A DNA stretch of 64,000 bases from Ligilactobacillus salivarius DSM 20555 = ATCC 11741. Lineage in GTDB: Bacteria; Bacillota; Bacilli; Lactobacillales; Lactobacillaceae. A program made the translations under genes and the position numbers. A model generated the notes under the pieces. That model worked only from the letters and a program-made list of their open reading frames with translations, made no database searches and was not told where the DNA came from. Shown here one piece after another: positions 43,611 to 52,334 of the stretch. The stretch covers positions 19,929 through 83,928 of the forward strand of contig NZ_AYYT01000006.1 in assembly GCF_001435955.1 (NCBI RefSeq). The letters are read 5' to 3'. The number at the start of each line of letters is the position of its first letter. The first letter of the stretch is position 1.

Positions 43611-43933
43611 TGTGGATAGATTTTTGGATAACAAATTTTAAGGCTGTTGAAAAGTCATAAAATACTACAGAATAAAGGGAAAAGACAAAAATAAAGTTAT
43701 CCACAGACTGTGGAATAATTGTTAATAACTTTATAATCTAGCTATAATAATCAAAATAAACATTGATATAATAACTTTTGTAAGCAGTTATAAAAATTAA
43801 TTTTATTTAATATTCCTGTGAATAAGTAATTGATTCTTGACAAATTAAGAAACAATAAATCTTGTGGCGAAAATATATTCGTAACAATATATAGGAATTC
43901 TAATTGTGGATATGTGGATAACTTTGTGAATAA
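43611..43933. promoter_or_regulatory. Cluster of DnaA-box sequences between htrA and rlmH
   Basis: Consensus TTATNCACA matches: TTATCCACA at 43697-43705 (+); TGTGAATAA at 43817-43825; TGTGGATAA at 43913-43921; TGTGAATAA at 43925-43933 (the last three on the minus strand). One-mismatch sites lie at 43611-43619 and 43905-43913. The whole 396-base gap is AT-rich and has no other gene. The last three boxes are packed into 29 bases just before the rlmH start. Confidence 0.6.
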
Positions 43934-43957
43934 CTTGTGTGTGAAGGTGGATTTCTT

Positions 43958-44437
43958 ATGAATATAAAAATTATTGGTGTGGGTAAGTTAAAAGAAAAAT
44001 ATTTAAAACAGGGAATTGCAGAATATGCAAAACGTCTAGGTACTTTTTGTAAATTTCAAATTGTCGAAGTTCCTGATGAAAAGGCCCCTGAAAAATTAAG
44101 CCCAGCTGAAATGGAAGGCGTGAAAGAAAAAGAGGGGGAACGTATTTTAGCGAAAATCAAAGATAAAGAATATGTATACGCCCTTGCGATTGAAGGTAAA
44201 GAGCGTTCTTCGGAAGAATTTGCTAAAGAGTTAGCAGATTTAGGAACATACGGCACTAGTGATATTACTTTTGTTATCGGTGGATCTTTAGGATTAAGTC
44301 CTGAAGTTTTAAAAAGAGCAAATACAAAAATTTCTTTTGGTCGTTTCACACTTCCTCATCAACTGATGAGAATGGTTTTAACAGAACAAATTTACCGTGG
44401 ATTCATGATAAATGCTGGTAGACCATATCATAAGTAG
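43958..44437 (+). CDS. rlmH: 23S rRNA pseudouridine-1915 N3-methyltransferase RlmH
   Basis: 159-residue SPOUT methyltransferase that modifies helix 69 of 23S rRNA. Starts [20 protein letters not shown]; the SAM-binding knot includes [10 protein letters not shown] and the C-terminus [20 protein letters not shown] ... GRPYHK is diagnostic. AAGGTGG precedes ATG 43958; the in-frame GTG at 43937 has no site. Preceded by DnaA boxes. Confidence 0.97.
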   Translation: MNIKIIGVGKLKEKYLKQGIAEYAKRLGTFCKFQIVEVPDEKAPEKLSPAEMEGVKEKEGERILAKIKDKEYVYALAIEGKERSSEEFAKELADLGTYGTSDITFVIGGSLGLSPEVLKRANTKISFGRFTLPHQLMRMVLTEQIYRGFMINAGRPYHK

Positions 44438-44448
44438 AAATTTAATGA

Positions 44449-44589
44449 CGATTTGGCGGAAATCCACCAGCACGTCTTTATTTAGGGGCAGGGGCTTTAA
44501 TGGCAATTCAAAGTAAGATTGAAGAAATAGTCCAAGTGGCAAATGAAAATCTGGAATTAAGCCAAAGTATCGATAGCCCAGCAAATTAA
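44449..44589 (+). pseudogene. C-terminal remnant of a short-chain dehydrogenase-like gene
   Basis: An open stretch without a start reads GGNPPARLYLGAGALMAIQS, then a helical tail. NPPxRLYLG followed by a helix is the usual end of SDR-family oxidoreductases. A stop lies directly upstream in this frame, and the Rossmann motif is not found nearby, so about 80 % of the gene is lost. Confidence 0.5.
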
Positions 44590-44617
44590 ATAGAATACTT
44601 TTTCAAATTATATTAAG

Positions 44618-44669
44618 AAAAAATGACGTTATATCAATTCTTTATGGAATTGGTACAACGTCATTTTTT
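44618..44669. terminator. Bidirectional terminator before the convergent antiporter gene
   Basis: AAAAAATGACGTT pairs with AACGTCATTTTTT; inside, CAATTC pairs with GAATTG. Confidence 0.85.
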
Positions 44670-44690
44670 AAAAACTTATATATATTTAGA

Positions 44691-46082
44691 TTATTTTTTA
44701 TCATCTTCCCAATATTCTAGAGATTTATCACGTGAAAGTAGGGTACAAATGATAGCAGCAATACCAGAGATACCGAATACGATAAATGCAACACCCCAGC
44801 CTAAATGGTCAACGATGATACCGATAACCAAAGTAGCAACAGTAGCGCCACCAACATAACTGAAAGTACCAGACAAGCCAGCGGCAGCACCAGCAGCAGC
44901 TTTAGGAACAAGTTCCATCGCATACAAACCAACCATCATAACTGGTCCATAAATGGAAGCACCTAAACCGATAAGAATTGCGAAATCCCAAATCATATAT
45001 TCAGGACCAGCTGGAATAAACCAATAAGCAACTAATAATATGAGAGTAATGATTAAACAAGCAACGTTGGTTAATGGTTTAGAATTCTTGAATAATTTAG
45101 CTGATACCCAACCTGCAATTAACATACCAGCAATTCCACCAAGCTCGAAGAAAGAAAATCCTCCCATACCGGCAGCAGCAGTGATACCTTTACCACCGTC
45201 TTGAATGCTAGTTGCTAAGAACTTAGGGGTCCAAGAAACGATACCATAACGTAAAATATAAACGAGAGCAGCGTAAAGTGAGGACCACATTAATTTAGTG
45301 TTTGGCAAAATATATTTCTTAACAATTTCACCCATGCTCATTTCAACAGCAGCAGCATCTTCTTCAAGTTTAGCATTATCACTTTCACGATATTCTTCTG
45401 ATTTATATTCTTCAATTGGTGGTAATCCAACTGATTCTGGAGTGTCTTCTTGAATAAAATAAATAATAACGGCCATGATACAAACAACAATACCTGGGAA
45501 CCAATATGCTGCACGTGCTTGTGCTAATGGATCATTTCCAGCAAGTGCCAAGCCAGCACCTGCTAGTAAAGGTGCAATAGCCCCACCAAAATTATGTGAT
45601 AGATTCCAAATAGTACCGTAAGTGATACGTTCCTTATTACCAAACCAGTATACTAGAGTTCTAGCACCAGGAGGCCATCCCATACCTTGTAACCAACCGT
45701 TAATTAGATAGAAGATGGTAAATAGCCAGACACTTGTGATTACTGATGGAATAACACCGATAAAAATATTAATAATACCTGATAATAATAGTCCTAGAGG
45801 TAGAAAAATTTTAGAATTTGATTCATCTGAAATAAGTCCAGAGACAAATTTAGAAACACCATAAGCAATATAGCTGGCACAAGTTATAATTCCTATTTCG
45901 GTAGCTGACATCTTCAAAATCCCAGAAAGAATGGAAGTGGTATTACGAACAAAATAGTACCCCATATAACCAACAAAAATAGAGATAATAACTTGAGTAC
46001 GATAACGTGGATATTTACGAGCAACCTCGGCATCTGAAAGACGTGGCTTTTTACCGGGTGGAGCAAGTAATTTTTTAAACAT
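44691..46082 (-). CDS. Organophosphate:phosphate antiporter (OPA family, GlpT/UhpT-like)
   Basis: 463-residue MFS protein of the OPA family with 12 helices. The N-terminal pattern RYRTQVIISIFVGYMGYYFV and helix 4-5 region NGWLQGMGWPPGARTLVYWF are strongly OPA-like (in GlpT, N..QG.GWPP..R). It exchanges phosphate for a sugar phosphate, glycerol 3-phosphate or phosphoglycerate; the exact substrate is not predictable. Start ATG 46082 is preceded by GAAGGT; the frame further upstream crosses a CcpA site and is not coding. Monocistronic. Confidence 0.85.
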   Translation of the reverse strand: MFKKLLAPPGKKPRLSDAEVARKYPRYRTQVIISIFVGYMGYYFVRNTTSILSGILKMSATEIGIITCASYIAYGVSKFVSGLISDESNSKIFLPLGLLLSGIINIFIGVIPSVITSVWLFTIFYLINGWLQGMGWPPGARTLVYWFGNKERITYGTIWNLSHNFGGAIAPLLAGAGLALAGNDPLAQARAAYWFPGIVVCIMAVIIYFIQEDTPESVGLPPIEEYKSEEYRESDNAKLEEDAAAVEMSMGEIVKKYILPNTKLMWSSLYAALVYILRYGIVSWTPKFLATSIQDGGKGITAAAGMGGFSFFELGGIAGMLIAGWVSAKLFKNSKPLTNVACLIITLILLVAYWFIPAGPEYMIWDFAILIGLGASIYGPVMMVGLYAMELVPKAAAGAAAGLSGTFSYVGGATVATLVIGIIVDHLGWGVAFIVFGISGIAAIICTLLSRDKSLEYWEDDKK

Positions 46083-46106
46083 ATAAAAACCTTCTTTCTC
46101 CGTTAA

Positions 46107-46121
46107 AGTAAACGGTTTCAA
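46107..46121 (-). promoter_or_regulatory. cre site (CcpA binding) upstream of the OPA antiporter
   Basis: On the minus strand TTGAAACCGTTTACT matches the cre consensus WTGNAANCGNWNNCW at every position. It lies 25 bases before the start codon, a position that suggests glucose repression. Confidence 0.75.
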
Positions 46122-46197
46122 AACCCGCAAATAATATATCACAGAATAATATTGTGCACAATAGTTAAAGTTCGGAATTTACGATAAAATTTTATGA

Positions 46198-46230
46198 ATA
46201 AAAAAAGAACGTGATTAGTTCAACGTTCTT
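46198..46230 (-). terminator. Terminator after the EEP-family gene
   Basis: On the minus strand AAGAACGT pairs with ACGTTCTT around a 10-base loop, followed by seven T. Confidence 0.8.
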
Positions 46231-46235
46231 AGAGG

Positions 46236-47363
46236 TTATTGATTCAATAGCTTGAAACTTAATTTAACTGGATTATGATCGGCATAGGCAAATTCAGTGT
46301 TGATGTTTTCAGAAGTAGCCTGAACATTCTTGGATACTAAGAAGCCATCAATAACTGTGGTATAAGTCTTTCCTTTTTGATAAGGAATATCAGTACCGCG
46401 ACAAGTTGGAACAGTGTTTTCATTTTTAGCATGAACCATGCGAATATCAGGTGCGAGATCTTTCGAAGAGAGGACAGACACCCAGTCGGGAGTTTCTTGT
46501 TGGGACTTAAAATGGGTTAACATCTTTCGACCAAATGTATGGTTAAAGTCACCACCGACAATGACATAATTACCCTTTTTATATTCAGATTCCATGACAG
46601 AATTTAAAAGCTTTAACTGTTTAACACGCATTTTACCACCTTTATCATAAGCAGACATATGACTATTAATTAAAATCAGTTTATGACCATTAGTTACTGG
46701 AATTTTCATAACGGTGAAACATCTATCTAAATCAGTAAATTTAGTAATAAAACTGGTAGAAACAGGGTATTTACGACGAGTAGCTTGTTCTACAGGATAT
46801 TTACTGAGTGATAATAGTCCTGATTGAACTGCTCCATGTGGATCATTTAGAGGATATAACAGATAAGGAGAATGGAAATTATTTGCAAAAATTTCTTCAT
46901 AGTTAGCAAAGTTTTGACTCATTTTTTTAACTTGATTGACGTGATAACTACGTGATGAATCAACATCTATTTCTTGAAATAACATGAAGTCTGCATTAAT
47001 TTTTTTCATCGTATTGATTTCACCATTTGTATTTTGTAAAACAGCAGCTTCATTTTCAGCTTTTCCGTATTTTCCTTGTGTTTTAGTACCGTCCTTCATT
47101 TTGCCGGTATCCATAAAAAAACTAAACTTCTGATTATATGCTCCAAATCCAACATTATATGTAGCAGCAGAGTAGGTAGTATTTGTTTGCAGTTTATTAG
47201 AGTGATTAAGTTTTTGTCTAATAGATAGTGGTTGATAATCTTTAATTCTATAATAATGTGTCTGCATATAGATTACATAGGCATCAATAAACACAACTAA
47301 ACATCCTAATAAACCTAAAATAAATATTAGTCCCCAACGTAACATGGGATGTTTCATTCGCAA
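46236..47363 (-). CDS. Membrane-anchored endonuclease/exonuclease/phosphatase (EEP) family protein
   Basis: About 375 residues: an N-terminal membrane helix (WGLIFILGLLGCLVVFIDAYVIYM) and an outward EEP domain. Catalytic motifs are present: Asn in TYNVGFG, Glu in LFQEIDVDS, His/Asn region INSHMSAY, GGDFNHT and the terminal Asp-His in YADHNP. The fold covers DNases, sphingomyelinases and inositol phosphatases; an extracytoplasmic phosphodiesterase or nuclease is likely. The start is uncertain: AGAGAGG is followed by TTG codons at 47372 (two bases away) and 47363 (eleven bases) and ATG at 47357; I take 47363. Confidence 0.8.
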   Translation of the reverse strand: MRMKHPMLRWGLIFILGLLGCLVVFIDAYVIYMQTHYYRIKDYQPLSIRQKLNHSNKLQTNTTYSAATYNVGFGAYNQKFSFFMDTGKMKDGTKTQGKYGKAENEAAVLQNTNGEINTMKKINADFMLFQEIDVDSSRSYHVNQVKKMSQNFANYEEIFANNFHSPYLLYPLNDPHGAVQSGLLSLSKYPVEQATRRKYPVSTSFITKFTDLDRCFTVMKIPVTNGHKLILINSHMSAYDKGGKMRVKQLKLLNSVMESEYKKGNYVIVGGDFNHTFGRKMLTHFKSQQETPDWVSVLSSKDLAPDIRMVHAKNENTVPTCRGTDIPYQKGKTYTTVIDGFLVSKNVQATSENINTEFAYADHNPVKLSFKLLNQ

Positions 47364-47507
47364 AATAATCAAATCCTCTCTAAAAAATCTAAAAAAATTA
47401 TAGCATGAAAATAACCTGGGAAATAATTTTTTTAGTATACGGTTAACAATAATCCGTTGTACAAGGTATACTCTCAGATAAGAATATAAAAAAATGAGGA
47501 TGAGTGA

Positions 47508-48737
47508 ATGAGTTTAAGAAGAAAGCCTAAAAAGGATACGCTATTTAGTTTTTTTGCGCCCAAATTTATGACAACTGCAGTTATTTTGACGATATACATA
47601 CTGGGGTCTTCGATACCTATTCCTTTAGGGGATACGGTTGCGGAAGCGAAGAGTAATTATATTATGCAGCTGACAAGTAGTGCAACAGGGGGAAATCTAA
47701 CGAAACTGACGTTAATGTCGATGGGGCTAGGACCATATATGATTGTTATGATTTTATGGTCGGTTTTAGCTATGATAAAGCCACTAGGATTAGGAAATCT
47801 AAGCGAAAAAGAGAGTGGCTACGTAAGAAATCTGATAACCCTGGTTGTATCAATCATCCAAGCTATCGGAATTGTGATGAACTTTGATTTGAAGTTGGAT
47901 TTAATGTATAAAGCCGGTATAGTTTGCATCTTGTTAGCTGGGGGATTTCTGACGATATATCTATCGACAATTAACGGTAGTAAAGGTGTCGGTGGAATGA
48001 TGTTAATCATGCTGTTTGGGATTATATCTGGAATTGGACAACAAGCAGGAGAAGGTTTTAAGAAAATTTCCAAGAGTCCCCATGCAGTGCTAATCACGAG
48101 TATAGTAATTCTGGCGATTCTTCTGATTATAGTTTTATCGGTTCTTATGGAACGTTCAGAATATCGAATACCAGTAACACAGGTAATGATAAACAATGAT
48201 CTAAACAGAGAATCTTATATTCCAATCAAACCCAATGCAAGTGGTGGGATGGCAATCATGTTTGCGATATCAATGTTTATGATCACTAGTTATTTATTAC
48301 AAATCCTTGCTCACCATTTCCCAGTGGGATTTTTAAAGATATTTGAAAAGGGCATGTCTATGTATACATTTACGGGGGCAACTATGTATATTATTGTTCT
48401 ATTTACATTATCAATTGTGTTTGGGTTTGTAAATATTGATGCTGGTCAGCTTGCTGAAGGGTTACGTAATAGTGGTGACTATATTAAAGGGGTAAGACCT
48501 GGGAAAGATACAAAACGTTATATCAATAAATATGTCTGGTTCTTTTCAGTTTTTGGATCAATATATATTTGTTTAATTGCTGGTGCTCCTTTGTATCTAG
48601 GGGTACTTTTCCCAAGTTATAGAAAAGTGGTAATGTTGCCGGGAATGGCATTAATGTGTGTTGGTATGATCTTTACTACTCAAGATCAGATTCGTGCTGG
48701 TAAGAGTTTATACAGTTACAAGAAATGGATTAAATAA
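47508..48737 (+). CDS. secY2: Accessory Sec translocase channel SecY2
   Basis: 409-residue SecY homologue with about ten membrane helices (LFSFFAPKFMTTAVILTIYILGSSIPIP near the start; MSMGLGPYMIVMILW). It is shorter and more divergent than housekeeping SecY and sits next to asp1 and asp2 remnants, which identifies it as SecY2 of the accessory system that exports Ser-rich glycoproteins. The reading frame is intact, but secA2, asp3 and glycosyltransferase genes are not in the window and asp1/asp2 are damaged, so it may have lost its function. Confidence 0.87.
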   Translation: MSLRRKPKKDTLFSFFAPKFMTTAVILTIYILGSSIPIPLGDTVAEAKSNYIMQLTSSATGGNLTKLTLMSMGLGPYMIVMILWSVLAMIKPLGLGNLSEKESGYVRNLITLVVSIIQAIGIVMNFDLKLDLMYKAGIVCILLAGGFLTIYLSTINGSKGVGGMMLIMLFGIISGIGQQAGEGFKKISKSPHAVLITSIVILAILLIIVLSVLMERSEYRIPVTQVMINNDLNRESYIPIKPNASGGMAIMFAISMFMITSYLLQILAHHFPVGFLKIFEKGMSMYTFTGATMYIIVLFTLSIVFGFVNIDAGQLAEGLRNSGDYIKGVRPGKDTKRYINKYVWFFSVFGSIYICLIAGAPLYLGVLFPSYRKVVMLPGMALMCVGMIFTTQDQIRAGKSLYSYKKWIK

Positions 48738-48760
48738 GTGATAGTTAGGAAGTGAAAATG

Positions 48761-50329
48761 ATGTTCTACTTTATTCCGACGTGGAATTAGAATCATACTG
48801 ACTGGGAATTGGAATTTTTAGAGTGGTACTATACGACTAAGAAAATGGAATTTGATGATACGGTCAATCAGTTAATGATGTTTAATCAAGCTAAGGAGAA
48901 GAATAAGACAATTATTCTAGAATATGCACCAATGTTGCGAGATTTTCTACAAAGACAAGATTTGTATGATATTGATTATTATAGTATTTTTGATGATTTA
49001 CAAGACACCCACCTTGATAACATTAGACCAGTTAATCCTCTAGAATTTGCTTGGTCTAAAAATGCGGTCTTTATTTATAATCCTTTTTACATTTTAGTAA
49101 GGGTAGATAATCAACCATATGCGCAAATTATCAGTGGAAATTTAGGACAACTTCAAAGAATAAATTTCTTTAAGGAAAAGAAGCTTTCTAAAGTTTATAT
49201 CTTTGATGATCGAGGCTTTTTGTCGAGTATTGTCACACATAATGACAATGGTTTTGAAAAACAAGAATTCTTCAATTTAGCTGGTGAATGGAGATTTAGG
49301 CTGGAACATAATGGTGAAGTGACAGTTAATCCTTTGTTCAAGCAAAACTTTAAACAAACAAAATATGATTCAATGAGAGATTTGATTTCCGAAAAATACT
49401 CTGAATTTATTGAACATAATCTTACTGAAGATGATGTAGTTGTACTTGCAGGAGAAAAAAGACACAATCAAAGAATTTTAGATCTACCTAGACAAAGTAA
49501 GGTGATTATGAGTATTTTTAGTGATCGTTTAGATATTGAGCATGATTTTCCTGATCTAGAGCAATTAAAAAAAGTGGACGTGATTGTAGCCGATACTCCA
49601 AGAAATACGGAATTGGTAAAAGATAAGTTAGCTGAATTAAATATGCAAGTGCCGGTCTTGCAAATTCCGCCATTTGATAGTCGGTTACGCTTGGGACAAA
49701 GTCAGCGAATTAGAGCTTTGAGAGTATTCGTATTAGTTGATAAAACTCCAATTGAAGAATTAAAGATAGTGACTAATGAAGTCAGTCAATTTATGCAGAA
49801 AAATAAATATGTTGAACTGATATTAGGTGGCTATGCTGCTAATTCTAGTTCAATGGAGAAATTGGACTATTTAAAAGAAAGAATATTAGACAAGTTAAAT
49901 ATCACTGAAGCTGATGTGCAAGTAGCAGAAATGGCAGAAAATGAACTTCAAGATGAAGAAAGTCAGGAAATTCTGCGTAATGTTAAACTCTTTAAACGAG
50001 TTGATTTTTATAAGATTGATTCTGAAAATTCGCTTGTTAGTAAGTGGAATTTTGTTCGTTTGATTATAGGTATGGGCAAGGATATGGATTTATATCTTCA
50101 AATTGCAGGAATAAGTGCGGGAATTCCACAAATTAATTCAGTTCCTAGCCCTTATGTTAATCATCAAAAGAATGGTTTGATAGTGCCAGATTCATTAGAG
50201 TTAAAACATGCGTTGGAGTATTACTTAGTAGGATTGAAGAACTGGAATGAAGCGTTGGTATATACTGCCAAGAAGATCGTACAGTATTCCAGTGACAACT
50301 TAGTAGGATTGTGGAATGATGCTTTATAG
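48761..50329 (+). pseudogene. asp1: Accessory Sec protein Asp1, in-frame stop near the N-terminus
   Basis: AGGAAGTG leads to ATG 48761 and the sequence MFYFIPTWN, the conserved start of Asp1 (MFYFIPSW...). Codon 10 (48788-48790) is TAG; after it the same frame continues, with DWELEFLEWYYTTKKMEFDD, for 512 more codons without interruption. Asp1 is a glycosyltransferase-B-fold partner of Asp2/Asp3 in modifying Ser-rich adhesins. A restart at TTG 48809 would remove about 16 residues, including the first strand. A single C-to-T change (CAG to TAG) could explain the stop. Confidence 0.82.
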
Positions 50330-50355
50330 TTGTCGAAAAAGGGGGGAGAGTTTGA

Positions 50356-50820
50356 GTGAGTAAAATAACCTTAGTTCAAGTAGGGAAGAACGATTTATCT
50401 GAAAAATACTCTATGCCAGATAATGTTCAATGGTTAGTGATAGAGCCAGAAAATTTGTCTGAGAGAATTGCTCAGTTAAATGCAGAGGAAAAGAAACAAC
50501 ATCGACGTCTACAATTTAATATGGCTTTTATAACGGACATGGATGAAACAACAGATTTAATGGCATTAGATAATTTTGTAGCGGCATACACAGTATTTTA
50601 TACTGACGGAATTGACGCTCAAACTGAAAGTCAGAGTTACTTTTTTAAGAAAAAAAGGCTAAAGTTATTCTAGATAAAGATATGGATGAATTTATGTCTA
50701 ATCTAGGATATAAATTCTTTAGTGGTCAGTATGGAGATACTGCAGCTACTAACATAGGAAACTATATAATAAATCCTAGCTATAAAGGTGAATACAAAAT
50801 TGAAGCTGGAAATCATTAGT
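50356..50820 (+). pseudogene. asp2: Accessory Sec protein Asp2, N-terminal fragment with frameshift
   Basis: GTG start behind GGGGGGAG. The first 100 residues (SKITLVQVGKNDLSEKYSMP, VQWLVIEPEN) match the N-terminal beta-sandwich of Asp2. At the A-run near 50650-50658 the frame is lost (stop at 50673), while the coding pattern continues in another frame (KVILDKDMDEFMSNLGYKFF ... NPSYKGEYKIEAG) to a stop at 50820. Full-length Asp2 has about 500 residues with an acetyltransferase-like alpha/beta hydrolase domain; that part is missing here and a MATE gene follows. Confidence 0.75.
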
Positions 50821-50961
50821 TTTTTCCATCCTCAAATTAATTATTACACCGAATTTGGAGTGAATTTTGTTAAATCGAGCGTTGTAATTGCTTAAAAATT
50901 TCTTACGAAAAGTCTAAAATAGTGATAATATGAAAAGATAACTAAATTTTGAGGTGATATT

Positions 50962-52284
50962 TTGGAAGAACTTTTTGAAAAAGCTCCAGTCAAAAAAGTC
51001 TACTATCAACTAGCATTGCCAGTAGTATTTAGTATGATTATTAGTATGGTGTACAATATAGCTGATACATATTTTGTCGCTAAGACTGGGAACACTGATT
51101 TAGTGGCAGGAATTACTGTAAGTTCGCCACTATTTATGTTTATGCTAGCAGTCGGTGACATTTTTGGCTTAGGTGGAAGTGCCTTAATTTCAAGATTATT
51201 TGGACAGAAACGATATGAAGAAAGTAAGCATGTAAGTAGCTTTAGTTTTTATGGAGATATAATTTTTACGATTATTTTGACAGTATTGTTATTAGTTTTT
51301 GAAGCACCTATCATGCATCTTCTAGGGGCTAATGCTCAGACTTATAAATATGCAGCTGAATTTTATCGGGTATTGGTAATCGGCTCGGTATTTATCACAC
51401 TGTCATTAGTTCCAGGGAATATGATTAGAACAGAAGGACTTGCAGTCAAGTCAATGATAGCGACAATTTCAGGAACAGTACTAGCAATCATTTTAGATCC
51501 GATTTTCCTATTTGGATTTAAATGGGGAGCTGCTGGGGTAGCCTTCGCTAATATTTTAGGATACGTATTAAATACAGGATTACTAATCTACTTTACTTGG
51601 AAAGACAGCAAGTATTTGTCATTCAATCTCAAATACATTAAGGTTAGTTGGTATCATTTTAAAGAGATTATCGCAATTGGAATTCCAAGCTCTGTTACTA
51701 ATTTTATGCAGACATTTGGGATGGCTTTATTAAATAACTATCTTGTTATTTATGGTAATGACAAGGTTGCGGCGATGGGAATTACGCAAAAAGTATATGG
51801 GATTGTAACACTTGTCTTGGTAGGTTTTGCTTTTGGAGCTCAGCCATTGATTGGATATAACTATGGAGCTAAGAATGCAAAGAGATTCCGCGAAGTTTTG
51901 CGTTATGATTTCAAGGTGGAAGTAGTTTATGCGATTATTGCTTCCTTGATCTTGATTGTACTTTCTCCATTCGTAATTAAGTTGTTTATGAATAATCCGC
52001 AAATCATTGCTGATGGCTCTTATATGTTGAGAGTCTGTCTACTAACAACGCCATTTATTGGAGCTATCTTGGTTTATACCACTGTTTTTCAATCAGCTGG
52101 GAAAGGGTGGAGTGCCTTGGTGATGTCGATCTCTCGTCAAGGCGTGGTATATTTCATCAGTATGGTAGTAATGGCTAAAATTCTCGGCTACCATGGAGTA
52201 GTAATGGCACAACCAGTTGCGGATATTTTAACCTGTGTGATTGGTTATTTAATTTATCAGAAAGATTTTCGAAAATTTAAATAA
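50962..52284 (+). CDS. MATE-family efflux transporter
   Basis: 440-residue membrane protein with 12 helices in two halves, starting LALPVVFSMIISMVYNIADTYFV, a typical MATE helix-1 pattern (polysaccharide/drug exporter superfamily). GGSALISRLFGQ is the conserved loop of the N-half. It exports drugs or metabolites by Na+ or proton antiport. Start is TTG, four bases behind GAGGTGAT. Monocistronic. The neighbouring ABC-F gene also relates to antibiotic tolerance, but the two are convergent. Confidence 0.88.
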   Translation: MEELFEKAPVKKVYYQLALPVVFSMIISMVYNIADTYFVAKTGNTDLVAGITVSSPLFMFMLAVGDIFGLGGSALISRLFGQKRYEESKHVSSFSFYGDIIFTIILTVLLLVFEAPIMHLLGANAQTYKYAAEFYRVLVIGSVFITLSLVPGNMIRTEGLAVKSMIATISGTVLAIILDPIFLFGFKWGAAGVAFANILGYVLNTGLLIYFTWKDSKYLSFNLKYIKVSWYHFKEIIAIGIPSSVTNFMQTFGMALLNNYLVIYGNDKVAAMGITQKVYGIVTLVLVGFAFGAQPLIGYNYGAKNAKRFREVLRYDFKVEVVYAIIASLILIVLSPFVIKLFMNNPQIIADGSYMLRVCLLTTPFIGAILVYTTVFQSAGKGWSALVMSISRQGVVYFISMVVMAKILGYHGVVMAQPVADILTCVIGYLIYQKDFRKFK

Positions 52285-52286
52285 AG

Positions 52287-52328
52287 AAAAATGCTAAGAA
52301 CTTGTGAAGAATAGTTCTTAGCATTTTT
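52287..52328. terminator. Bidirectional terminator between the MATE and ABC-F genes
   Basis: AAAAATGCTAAGAACT/AGTTCTTAGCATTTTT, a perfect 16-bp stem with a 10-base loop. Confidence 0.92.
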
Positions 52329-52334
52329 GCTAGA

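Noticed and set aside
43562..43957. Complete chromosomal origin (oriC)
   Set aside because: DnaA boxes are present, but dnaA and dnaN are not in the window and no clear unwinding element was identified, so only a DnaA-box cluster is claimed.
47508..48737. Housekeeping SecY
   Set aside because: Divergent sequence, no ribosomal protein operon around it, and asp1/asp2 remnants next door identify SecY2.
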